Positions 47,514 through 58,787 of a DNA stretch of 64,000 nt are shown piece by piece (position 1 is the stretch's first letter; every line of letters begins with the position of its first letter). The notes below the pieces were generated by a model. That model did no database searches and was not told the origin of the DNA. It was given only the letters and a program-made list of their open reading frames with translations. A program made the position numbers and the translations under genes. The stretch spans positions 219,386,868 through 219,450,867 of the forward strand of contig OY821518.1 in NCBI GenBank assembly GCA_963682025.1. Direction: 5' to 3'. Source of the DNA: Cordilura impudica (taxonomy: Eukaryota > Arthropoda > Insecta > Diptera > Scathophagidae).

Positions 47514-48440
47514 TATACCCTCCACTCCAGTGTGCAGAGGGTATATATAAGTTTGTCATTCCGTTTTTAATAATTAGAAAAAAAATTTTGGACCCCATAA
47601 AATATATATATATCTGTGATCCTTATAACAACCAGAGTTGATATAGCGATGTCCGTCTGTCCGTCCGTGGAAATCACGATGACGGCATCAATAGGGTAGC
47701 TAGGGTGCTCATTGACATAAAAAATGATTCAGTGATAGCCTGAAAAGTTTGGTTTTTAAAATCGTCCAAATCGGTCGATTAGGGCCCGAGATTTAAATGA
47801 AGAACTAAAAAAGTCTTGAAAAAATATAATTTTCTATGTTGTTCTTGTAACGATCTCGCCCTCAGTAGGATAGCTAGGGCGACCATTTTTAGTGAGGATA
47901 ATTCACCAAATTCGTGGGAAGATTTCTATTTCAAAAACCATTAAAACCGGTGGAACAGGTCCAGGGAAATCTCAGAAAAATAAAAAAAAAATGAAAAACA
48001 TGATGTTTCTATATTGTTCTTGTTGTTATTCTAAATGTTGTATTGTTGTCATAGCTGGACTTGTTGTTTTTGTGGTTGTTGTGGTAATAGTATAATAAAA
48101 ACTAACCATTTGTACATTTTTGTTTATGAACTCTGGTAGAAAAATTTAAAAGTTTGTTTTGGCATCACTAAAAAAATTTGTTAGATCATTTCTGTCATTA
48201 CCACGAGCCTGAATGCAAAGTTTCAGATCGCTTGGGTCACGGAAAAGGGGTTAAAATCGATCCAAAATTTTTTCGACAAGCAAACACTACGAGTTAATAT
48301 AAAGGGAGTAAAAATTCACCAACATCTAAAGCAAATAATGCTAAAATACCTATGTAGTTGTTAATAACAAAAAAAAAAAAAAAAAAAAACTGTAAATTTA
48401 GCAAAAAAAAAAAACTTATGTATTAATTTATTTAAAAAAT
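47514..48440 (+). mobile_element. HINE-B element, 5' part
   Basis: It starts TATACCCTCCACTCCAGTG and is near-identical in layout to 49131-49985: GTCCGTCTGTCCGTCC run, CGATGACGGC, TTGTTGTTATTCTAAATG, then an A-run and TGTAAATTTAGC. The 3' hairpin end is not found before the next copy begins. Confidence 0.8.
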
Positions 48441-49130
48441 TCAAATAATATATGTACATATAATCCATATATGAAATTGAAATTATTGAATGTGAATTAT
48501 TGGAATTAGATTCATGCCAAATGCAACATTGGGAGTCTCCCAGCTAGCAAGTAAACACGTTTAAAGTCATTGGAAGCTATTAGAAAATAAATAAAATAGA
48601 TTCCAGATGAACTAATGACGAGAAACGACGTACTTCGATTTTTCAAATGTATAATTCTTCTTTTCAGGCATAAAAGAAAGTATTTTTATGCTGCATATTC
48701 ACTGGTAGCGAGAAATAGATTCGCTACGATAAACAAAAAATAAAAAATCATAGGGACCATCTGGTTATGTTACAACATCTATATCTATGGCAAATAATAA
48801 TGGCAAAAGTCTTGTTTTGTTTGGTGTTGTGTGTTATGGGTAGTTCAAATTGACCGAACACATGTCCCGCCACCGATCAAAGCCTGTTTAAAACATTTAA
48901 AACCCTCAAATACTTATTAACTTATTTTAACCCACCCTCATATTAACTAAACTTTGCTCCTTCTGTTTTCCACGTGTCTTACATCATATGGAGACCAAAA
49001 ATTGGGTCAAAAAGAAAAAAGAAATAATTTTGATGAAAAACTTTTTGTAAAACAATTTTCCCGATATATGATTCACCTACTTCTGATATGTTCTTTGAAA
49101 GAAATATTTTATATATATATATATATATAT
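48441..49130. other. No recognisable feature
   Basis: AT-rich DNA ending in a (TA)n run (about 49111-49132) that replaces the first bases of the next HINE-B. Confidence 0.4.
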
Positions 49131-49993
49131 ATACCCAGTGTGCAGAGGGTATATATAAGTTTGTAATTCCGTTTGTAATAATTAGAAAAAAAATTTTGGA
49201 CCCCATAAAATATATATATTTGTGATCCTTATAATAACCGGAGTTGATATAGCGATGTCCGTCTGTCCGTCTGTCCGTCTATGGAAATCACGATGACGGC
49301 ATCAATCGGGCAGCTAGGGTCCTCGTTGACATAAAAAATGATTTACTAACATCCTGAGAAGTTTTCTGTTCAAAATCGTCCAAATCGGTCGATTAGGGCC
49401 CGAGATTTGAATGAAGAACTAAAAAAAGTCTTGAAAAAATATAATTTTCTACGTTGTTCTTGTCACGATCACGCCCACAATAGGATAGCTAAGGTGATTA
49501 TTTTTAGTGAGAATGATTCAGCAAATTCACGGGGAAGATATCTATTTCAAAAATCATTAAAATCGGTGGAACAGGTCCAGGGAAATCTCTGAAAAAATAA
49601 AAAAAAAATGAAAAATATGATGTTTCTAGGTTGTTCTTGTTGTTATTCTAAATGTTGCACTGTTGTCATAGCTGGACTTGTTGGTTTTGTGGTCGTTGTG
49701 GTAATAATATAATAAAAACAAACCCTTTGTAAATTTTTTTATCAACTCTGGTAGAAAAATTTAAAAGTTTCCATTGTTTTGGCATCACTAAAAAAATTTG
49801 TTGGATTATTTGTGTCATTGCCACGAGCCTGCCTGCAAAATTTCAGATCGATTGGGTCACGGGAAAGTGGTTAAAATCGATCCAAAATTTTTTCGACAAG
49901 CAGACACTACGAGTTAATATAAAGGGAGTAAAAATTCACCAACATCTAAAGCAAATAATGCTAAAATACCTAGTTGTTAATAAAAAAAAACAA

Positions 49994-50619
49994 TTGGGCA
50001 ATTCACAATAGGTAATGTATCGTTGTATCTATTGTATCGTGTATCACTTTACAATAGTGTAAAATTGTTGTTGGTAATTTTCACTGAAAAATCTGATACA
50101 TGATCCAACTTCATTTGCTATGTTTAGTAAATGTTGTATATTGTATCATAACATATCAGTTCCAAGTGAATGCCAGTTTTTATGAAAAAGAAAAAACAAA
50201 TACATAGAATTTTATCTGCATAAATAATAATAAAGTAAAATATGGCAAATAATGCAGATAACGCAAATACACCGATAAGTTTATTTATATAAAAATTAAT
50301 GTTTATATTTTTAGAATGTATTTTCTCTTTCAGTACCAACCAAAACATTTTAACATTTTTTTTTCATTATAAATTAAAATGCAAGAGGTACGTAACTTAA
50401 ACTCCAGGGTATATCTCACGACCAAAAAGCAAACACTGACAAGTGTTTTCTCTTATACAAAATAGCAGAAGCGACGAAGCGATCTTTCCTCGTTGGATCG
50501 AAAATTACTAAAGAAAGCATTTTACAATATGAAAATACAACTGAGTGTTCACAACAAATGATTGTATTGTGTATTTCAATACAACATACAATATACAACA
50601 CCTGTTACGAATTGCCCAA
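49994..50619. mobile_element. MITE with TTGGGCAATTC termini (626 bp)
   Basis: The left end TTGGGCAATTCACAATAGGT and the right end ACCTGTTACGAATTGCCCAA form an inverted repeat. The sister HINE-B at 47514 lacks it: an A-run leads directly into TGTAAATTTAGC at about 48390-48402. The interior is rich in TGTATCGT and ACAATA. GGGCAATTC-type ends recall PIF/Harbinger MITEs, but no target duplication is clear. Confidence 0.75.
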
Positions 50620-51115
50620 ATGTAAATTTAGCAAAAAAAATTTATGTATTAATTTATTAAAAGAGAAAAACACAAAAATAACGTTTGATGTTGTATTTTT
50701 TGTGTGTAATATTTACATATACATACATACACATATTAAATAATACAAATAATATACATATATTATATATATGTATGTATATATGTATAGTCATAGTAAC
50801 TGCATGTTAGAAATAAATCGGTATATTATTTTATTTCCATAAAATTCTGCAAAATTTTGTTGTGGGGAAAATACATTTCTTTTGCAATAACAGAGTGTCA
50901 TTCCTTTTTGCTCAGCGTGACTATGCCACAGTAGATGGCGCCACAATTTTTGTTCTAATTAGCTTTGCAATAGTTATTTCTATTTTAACATGAATGTCAA
51001 TATTTTCAACTAGATATCATACAGAACAATGTTAAGAGTATACACGGGCTGGTCTTTTATTTCATACGTTTTTCATTATTCTTTTACAAACATGAACATA
51101 AGTTTGGCATGTTAA

Positions 51116-51571
51116 GGTCCTATTACACGATGTGTTTTTTACATATGTACTGTCAAATATTCCCACAACAAAAGTTGTACACATCGTGTGATACATATGA
51201 AACATTGTTTATGTACAATACATGTGGAAAGTCACATGTACATTTTTCAATTAGAACAGGTTCTATTTTGGCATGACAAACATATGAAAATACAACACTG
51301 CTTTTGGCGAAAGAAAAACAGAGTAAATTATAAAGATTAATATTGAAAGAAAAATAAATTGCTTAATATTAATTAACAATTAAAAAATATATAACTTTTT
51401 TTAACAATAAATTTTTGTAAATTCACAAATTAAATCTGCTGTTGTTTACATTTAGAGGTAGCAAAAATTATGAATCGTATGTAAAAGACAATTTTGACAG
51501 ACATGCGGAATTTCATATGGATAAAAGAAGTGACATTACATATGTAAAAAACACATCGTGTAATAGCACCT
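51116..51571. mobile_element. TTAA-flanked MITE with GGTCCTATTACACGATG termini
   Basis: TTAA (51112-51115) precedes GGTCCTATTACACGATGTGT, and ACACATCGTGTAATAGCACC precedes TTTAA at 51571. The inverted repeat is about 35 bp with few mismatches. The frame 51442-51657 runs through the right end and is not a gene. Confidence 0.75.
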
Positions 51572-53368
51572 TTAACTTTCTGTTGTCTTTACAAAATAGA
51601 GTTACGAGTTCATCAATGAGTTTTTTGCTTTCAAAACAGTTCTACATAGTTATATAGAACTATTATTCTGCTTTACCTACAAAATATCTGATTGCGATTA
51701 CTTCTAATTTTTAAAAATGTTTATAATTAATAAAGCATTATTATTTACATAAATACAAAATTGCACTTTTTAAATTTTCCATTCAAATTTAAGAAAATAT
51801 CAATTCTAATAAAAACTGAAATTAAAATTTCCAATTGTAAATTAGAAAATATTAATTGAATTTCAGAAAATCATATCAAAACGTCGGAAATAATAATTTT
51901 AAATTTAGAAGACATCAATTGCATCTTTAATATATAAATTTTATTCGTTAAACACAAATTTAAATTCCAAAAAAAAAACACCAAATATGTTTACATTTAA
52001 AAATGTTTACATTAAAAAAAAATATTGCCATTCAGGAGATATTAATAACTTTTCAGTACCGCGATTCAGTAACTTCTTTTAACGATAGTCGAATCGTAAA
52101 AAAAAGAAAATTGCAAAATTATCAGTAAAATTTTTAAACGATATTCGCTATAGTTAAAGTCAGCTGTTGTTGTTATCTAAACGACAACCATTTTTGTGTT
52201 ATTTATTCAATCGATAAAAACTTAAATTTTTAGGTTGAAATGTCGTCATACATAAATAAAAATCATAAAATAGTGAAAATATTTTGCCTTTTATTAAAAA
52301 CTTTTTTATATAAATAAAAAAATTATATAGCATATTCAATTCATTATTTAATTTTCAAATAAATAAACAGAAATATTAGTAAAAAAAAAAATAAATATAT
52401 TAAACATAAACATAAAATCATCCTGTCAAACACGATGTAATTTGTTGTTCTATTCTTTGTGTTTTTCGCTTATTTTGACAGAGGTGCCACTAGTTTACAA
52501 TTTAAATAAATAGAAAAACAGATTTGTCGACTGTCGTTAAGATGTATGTACTTAGTGAATCAATTAATCCTTAGTGCAACAACAATAGCTGTCGATATAT
52601 TTTGCGATTGTCAGATCGTTGAATTTGAAATTTACAGAATCGCACTACAAAAAATATTAATTTAAATTCAATGAATTTAAGAAAACCTCAAATGATATTT
52701 AAGAATTGTTAACATAAAAATTGTTACATAAGTAAACGTAATTTGATGAGAATGTTATTTTTTATATATAAATTTTCACAATTTTTTTTGGATGAAAATT
52801 ATTTTATTTAAAATGTTTGGGACTTTTGGTTTTTTGCGTTTGGCATCCCTAATTTGATTATTTATTATTATAAATTTATTCTCTATGTTTTCAAAATATG
52901 GCAGTATTTTAAAAAAAGTTGAGAGAGCTTTTTTTTTTGGTTACAATGAAGAAATATTTGGCCAGTTAAAAGAAACTATACAGCCATCTCCAATTAGCAC
53001 GATTTAATGCATATAGCCACTCTACAGAACCATTACCTTTGCATTGGAGGTTAGGGCGAGCTATTTAATTAGCAAAAACTAAATTAAACGGGAAGTTATG
53101 TCATATAACCGGAAACGCATGCATATAGGTATATAACCTAAATGCATGGCGATCAGCAACCACTATGACCAAAAAGCAAACACCGAAATAAATCCGAAAT
53201 AATAGAAAAGATGAAAACCAACACAAAGAATTTTCTGAAATAATTTGGTATTAAGTTTAACAAATTGTTTGCTTTTTCCAATATTTTGTTTACATTTATT
53301 ATCAATACTCAAACCGAGGTGGAGGGTATCAAAGATTCGGCACAGCCTAGTTTAACACTCTTACTTGT

Positions 53369-54723
53369 TCTTAGACAAAATTAACGCAGACGACATCTAT
53401 TTTCGATTTTACCCGATATTTCTTTAAAAATTCCACCAAATCGGTATATGTATCATATAAGTATTCCGTGATTTTAAACCTAGGAGAACATAAGGCTAAG
53501 TTTTCGTAAAATATAGCACAATCTTACTGCCCAAATCACAGTAAGGATTTCATCTAGTTTATTAGAACAATAAATTTTTTTAAATATGCCAAAATTCAAA
53601 GTTTGGCATCATGGGTTACTGTAGTTCGATTTATTCCAAATTTTTTGCATGGAAGACTTGGTTATTATATTTTAAGCGGCACATCTCAAAAGTCAACAGC
53701 ACTTACAAAATATTTGAATTTTTTGAATACATTGTCTTTTATTAGCTTAAGGTTATTAGTGGCCCCAAGTCCAAAAAGGATAACGGGGCCATATAATTTT
53801 TTACCCGAAACCCTTGTCTATTAAGATAGAGAATAATATTTAAAAGTAGAAAACTGATAAAATTTTGATAAAAAGTATTTAGAAAGAGTATTCAAAATCC
53901 GCAAAAAAAATTCCTTGTAAAAAAATTTTGCCAGAGGAATTTACTTAAAGATTCACACAACATTCCTAACATATATTTAAGAAAACTTTAAAGGCCAGTT
54001 CCATTTTGTGAAATTCTGCTTAAGAAAATTTTTTAAAACTTAACAAAGGAGCTTTCAAAATTGTATCACAAAAAATTTCCATATTTGGTCTCATTGCGCA
54101 ATAGGTTAAAAACGTGGTAATAAAACAATACATCATGTAATTGCTCATAGGTATGGAGACCAAAAAAAATGATGGGTTTAGTTAATATCTTAAGGTTGAA
54201 AAAATTCCTTAAAATATCACGACCTAGTTTTTTTTTTTTTTTGCACAAAAGTGGGCTGGGGCATTTGCTATTTCTTGGCGAGTTTTTATTCTATTTGAAA
54301 GTTATATAGCATTTTAAAGAGATAATTTAGCACTGAATACGATTCACATAACAACATGTCGGAAAAGTGTACTATAGAACGAAATTTTCCTTATATTTGA
54401 AAAAAGAACATATGTATTTTCCCTATATAAACACACTTGAAAATTTCAGTCGCGTTGAGGCACCGCTAAATTTTTTTTTGACTGGCATGTAAATTTAGAA
54501 AGCGAACAACTTCACCAAAATTGTATGAATAAATAATAAAACAAATCTTTATGAAATCCTTTTGAAATTTCATTAAATTATCATTGTTTGTTTGTTGAAA
54601 ATTTTACCAAAATCGCGGACTCACACTTCCGAAATTCACATTTTTATTGTGGACTACAGAAATGCACAACCTTGACTATACCTATTTTTCCAAACGATAA
54701 TGAAAAATAACTAACAAAAATTA
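53369..54723. other. No recognisable feature
   Basis: AT-rich; the frames 53603-53824 and 54066-54248 have no recognised domain. Confidence 0.4.
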
Positions 54724-54922
54724 AAATCGGTCTAGACCGACTATACGATACCCTATACCATGTATTGGAGACACTATGTTTTCGGTCCAATTAATTGGAT
54801 ATAAAAACAAACATAAACCACATTCTAGCGGCATTGTATTTAAATTTTTTTGCTGCAGATATGAAAAAGTTCATATCGCGTGCTCTATTTATATGGGGAC
54901 TAGGTTGAAAAATGGACCGATC
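54724..54922 (-). mobile_element. HINE-A 3'-end fragment
   Basis: AAAATCGGTCTAGACCGACTA (3' hairpin) through AATGGACCGATCC matches the 3' ~200 bp of HINE-A. It stops abruptly where the transposase-like remnant begins. Confidence 0.8.
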
Positions 54923-54932
54923 CTATAAAAAT

Positions 54933-55473
54933 ATGGAAAGCTTCAGTTATAAAAAACTGGCCGAAGAGTATTTTAGATACAAAAACCAGGAAGACGTTCT
55001 TAGTTACGTTAAAATAAAATTAAACTTAAATTCGTGTAGCACCGAAATACAAGAGCAATTATCTAATTTCGTCAAAGCACTAAAAAAAACGCTACAAAGA
55101 AGTTAGCTACAATAAACAAAAGTTTAATATAAAAAGCGCAAACTGTTTAGAAGGCCAATTTACTGTCGCTTCAAAAACAAAAAAGCAAGATAAGGCTGGA
55201 AGGCAACGCATACCATTGGACAACTGCAGCGATAGATCTAAGAGGCGGAAACTTAAAGATGTTAACGATGAAATTGGTTGTACAGATATAAAAGAATCTT
55301 TCCTACATCAATTACGATCACAGAACCAATTAACAAAAGTTGTTAAAGCTAGTCCAGTGAGAACAAAACGGATTCTTAAAAATATAACAACTACGAGCGA
55401 TGCAAAACAGTTCACAAATGAGGAGGAATTAGCATTATTTCCAAGAAGCTACCATTGTTATAAATGTAATTAA
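54933..55473 (+). pseudogene. N-terminal fragment of a RAG1-like-family transposase
   Basis: Two frames (54933-55105, and after a one-base shift 55105-55473) form one reading: FSYKKLAEEYFRYKNQEDV, SYNKQKFNIKSANCLEGQF, GRQRIPLDNCSDRSKRRK, IKESFLHQLRSQ, SPVRTKRILKNI, FTNEEELALF. Each block has a counterpart in the same order in 12176-13138: KFMTKNEEWLKTGL, GRPKNDYENVQSRTKNKK, IKDSFKLALTRT, SPKRLNRMVQSI, FTKEAVILIL. So this is a diverged member of the same protein family, cut off before the catalytic region. No matching CACAGTG terminus was found around it. Confidence 0.65.
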
Positions 55474-56055
55474 AACCTATTGCAGTTTTTATTTTTAAAA
55501 TGTTTTTTAAAATTATCAAATTTGACAGAAAAAATAATAAATCTGTAGTATTAGCACGATTTTTAAATAATATTATTAACGTTTTTTTTTAGTGTAAATA
55601 TTCTTTGAGAAATTTTTGAATATTTATTTAATTTTTATATTTCAGTAATAATAGCAAAATCTCCAGTTGATTTTACTATTTTCTTTTTTTTTTTTGAGTG
55701 TAAAAATTTTTTGACTGTAACATTAAAAAAATCCCATTATTACAAAAACGTTTATAGTTATTATTAAAATCCAAATATTAAATTTTTTAATAAATAAAAA
55801 AATAATAAACACATATTTCACTCTAAAAGTTAAAAAAATCAAAAGTTCTAATTTGACCTAGAATTCCTTGAAAAGTCCTCAATCAATTTTAATGTAATTT
55901 TAACTGAGTCAAGCCGAACTAAATATCTATCCATTAAAAAAAAAATTACTTAAAAGTTCGGTTCAAAATTTAAAGAATTTTGGGCAATGAAAAACGATTT
56001 TCAGCCACTGTGCGTTTAATCGTCTACAATTTGAATTGTCTAATGAATTGCAATC
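55474..56055. other. No recognisable feature
   Basis: AT-rich DNA between two pseudogene fragments. Confidence 0.4.
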
Positions 56056-56288
56056 GATCGATTTACAGCGACACAATTACAAGGTGAACTTTCAACAGCA
56101 TTAAACTCTTATAATGCACGTTATTATCCCTATCGAACATTAGGCAATGATGTACAAATACGCCAGGTCTATACTATAAATGCCTTGAATTATATATTTA
56201 AGACAGTGAAGGCCGTGCCAAACACACTGGTGCTCGGCTTCTTATATGTATACAGCCGAACGAAAACAAAAATACTTACCAAAGAGTA
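56056..56288 (+). pseudogene. UTP25/DEF (U3 snoRNP-associated) gene fragment
   Basis: UTP25 (digestive organ expansion factor) works in small-subunit rRNA processing in the nucleolus. The open stretch reads FTATQLQGELSTALNSYN, YYPYRTLGNDVQIRQVYTIN and ALNYIFKT before ending in TAA. It resembles the UTP25 segment LQ(K/G)EL...YYP.RT...EEIR.VY.LHALNHVLKT. It is a single ~75-codon piece. An AG before CGACACAA (about 56073) and a GTGAAG after FKT could be intron borders, so an isolated exon of a true gene is an alternative. Divergent residues at usually constant positions make a pseudogene more likely. Confidence 0.6.
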
Positions 56289-56297
56289 AAAGTAAAC

Positions 56298-56389
56298 AAC
56301 AATTTCATTCAGTCTTATGAAAGCTTTGAACAAAGCGGGTCTATGTCGCATTGTCTTTTGAAATTCATATATATTTTTTGTAATAGGTA
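56298..56389 (+). repeat. ~90-bp repeat shared with 38968-39058
   Basis: CAGTCTTATGAAAGCTTTG, GAACAAAGC, TGTCGCATTGTC and the end AATAGGTAC match the other copy. Confidence 0.6.
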
Positions 56390-56463
56390 CACAGAGAATA
56401 TTTGTTTAAAAGAAACCAAAAATGTTGAGAAAATTTCGAAGACTTGATAAACTATAAATTAAA

Positions 56464-58787
56464 TCTATATATATAAAATTCATTTTCTGTTTGTTTGTTT
56501 GTTAGTTTGTTTGTTTGTTTGACCGCTATACAAATTTTTATTTTTCAACGGATTTCTCCGAAATTCGGTACACACGATCCCTGCACTCCACCTAAGGTCG
56601 CCATATACCTTTTATCGACCACGCCTACTTTTACGCCCACTTTTTATATACAATTCATTTTCTGCTTTTTGGTATATTTGTTCGGTATACAAATTTTTAT
56701 TTTTCAACGCATTTCTCTGAAATTTGGTACACACGATCTTTGTACATCAGGCCAGGTCACCGGGTGACCACACCTAGTTTTACGCCCACTTTTTGTATAC
56801 AATTCGTTTTCTGTTTTTTGGTATATTTGTTTGCTATACAAATTTTTGTTTTTCAACGGAATTCTCTGAAATTTGGTACACACGACTTCTGTACTCCACC
56901 TAAGGTCGCCATATGCTTCGTACCGACCACGCCTACTTTAACGCCTACTTTTTGTATACAATTCATTTTGTTTTTTGGTATATTTGTTCGCAATACAAAT
57001 TTTTATTTTTCAACCGATTTCTCTGAAATTTGCTACACACGATCTCTCTCCTCCAGGGAAAGTCGACATATTCTTCGTACCGGTCACGCCTACTATTACG
57101 CCCACGACCTCTGTACTCCACCTAAGGTCGCCATATGCTTCGTACCGACCGCGCCTACTTTAACTCCCACTTTTTGCATACAATTCATTTTCTGTTTTTT
57201 GGTATATTTGTTGGCTATACAAATTTTTATTTTTCAACCAATTTCTCTGAAATTTGGTACACACGATCTTTCTCCTCCAGGGAAAGTCGACATATTCTTC
57301 GTACCGGTCACGCCTACTATTACGCCCACTTTTTGTATACAATTCATATTCTGTTTTTGGTACATTTGTTTGCTACCCAATTTTTTTTAACGGATTTCTC
57401 TGAAATATGCTACACACGATCTCTGTACTCCAGAGAGGTCGCCATATGATTCTTGCCGGTCACGCTTACTTCTACGCCCGCTTTTTTTACAAAATTAACT
57501 TTCTGTTTTTTGTATATTTGTTCACTATAGAAATTTTTATTTTTCAAGGGATGTCTAAAATTTGGTCACACGATCTCTGTACTACAGGGAAGGTCACCAT
57601 ATGCTTCTTACAGGCCACGCCTACTTTGCACCAACTTCTGTGTATATAAAACTTATTTTTTCCGTTTATTTGTTTCTTTATTTAATTGCTATAAAAACTT
57701 TTATTTTTCAATGGCTTTCTTCAAAATTTAGTACATATTCCAGGGAAGGTCGCTATATGATTTTTACCGACCACGCCTACTTTTACGCCCAATTTTCTTA
57801 TAAAATTCATATTTTGTTGTGTGGTATATTTCTTCCCTATACAAATATGTACTTTTCAATGGATTTCTCTGAAATTTGGGTTACACGGAAATAACTACAC
57901 GGTGAACAAATTCCCCAAACTTTAAAAAAAGGCGACCGCTGACTCGGACACAGCTCAGCTAAAATATCGCAATGCTCTAAAAAATAAGTTTTAGGAATTA
58001 AAATAAGTTAACGAGAACTAAGCGGCAGCACGGGTGGTAGCTGCGAGGAAGCGGCGCGAGGCGCGCGGACGCTGACTCGACGGATGCGGACGTGACGCGC
58101 TCGCGGAACACAGCTTACCAAAAATATCGCAATGATCTGAAAAATATATTTTGGCGATTAAAATAAGTTGACAACAACTGCGCGGCAGCACGGGTCTGGC
58201 TGCCAAACGCGCGGAAGCGGACGCGACTCGCTCGCGGAACACAGCATAGTGAAATGTCGTATGATAAATTTTATCTACGTATGTGAAATAATTACCTGTT
58301 GATCAAAATAGGCCACACATATACTATAAGCAGTTGCTTAAAGAAACCTTGCGACACAATATTAAACGTCGCATTAGTCTTTCATTTCTGAAACTTGAAT
58401 TTGACGTCTCTGCTCAATGATGATCACTTATTGAATGAATTAATTTAATTTTTAAAAGTTTTGATTCCTTTAATTTGCGGCCCATTCCGTTATATTTGAT
58501 GTTTATAAATAAACTGAAAAAAAAAAACTTGAAGCGGTTTCGCACGTTATTTTTGAAACATTTTTGCTGCAGCATCTTATAAAAAACTTCTAAATTAAAA
58601 AACCAAAAACTTTTAAATTGAAATAAAAAATGAATTTACTGCCCATACAAATTTTTGGGGGGAAAGTTCATTTTATTGGGGAATTTGTTAATTGGGGACT
58701 AAGTACTCAGCGCCTGGTAAGCTTAGTGAACCATTTTTCAAGTCAAATGCCTTTTCATCCCGGGCAAGACCGGGTAAAAACAGCTAG
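56464..58787 (+). mobile_element. Non-autonomous Helitron, full length
   Basis: Start A|TCTATATATATAAAATTC, end CCCGGGCAAGACCGGGT...AACAGCTAG|T: a canonical 3' hairpin 10-12 bp before CTAG, inserted at A-T. After a (GTTT)n leader there are about nine ~158-bp units (56529-57890), each with ACAAATTTTTATTTTTCAA, GAAATTTGGTACACACGATC and CCACGCCTACTTTTACGCCC. A GC-rich block (57930-58250) and an AT-rich tail follow. The long frames through the units are repeat translations (IQIFIFQRISLKFGTHDL), not a gene. Confidence 0.9.
57930..58250. repeat. GC-rich duplicated block in Helitron
   Basis: Two ~150-bp units, each with ACAGCTCAGCTAAAATATC or ACAGCTTACCAAAAATATC, GCGGCAGCACGGGT, and GCGCGGACGCTGACTCG or GCGGACGCGACTCGCTCGCG. 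One unit is present at 60120-60260. The antisense frame 58018-58242 (Arg/Ala-rich) is a by-product of the base composition. Confidence 0.75.

Larger units (their letters stand above)
49131..53368 (+). mobile_element. HINE-B element with internal MITEs (possible full span)
   Basis: The 5' part starts CCCAGTGTGCAGAGGGTATA directly after (TA)n, so the first ~10 bases are lost. A HINE-B 3' end (GGTGGAGGGTATC, ATTCGGCACAGCC, CACTCTTACTTGTT) lies at 53313-53368. The 4.2 kb between contains two MITEs (49994-50619, 51116-51571) and otherwise featureless AT-rich DNA. That both ends belong to one insertion is inferred from orientation. Confidence 0.55.

Noticed and set aside
56495..57894. Long plus-strand frames (up to 216 codons) repeating IQIFIFQRISLKFGTHDL
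   Set aside because: They are translations of ~158-bp Helitron repeat units, appear in several frames, and have no start or domain logic.
58018..58242. Arg/Ala-rich antisense frame in the GC-rich block
   Set aside because: Composition effect of a GC-rich Helitron repeat.
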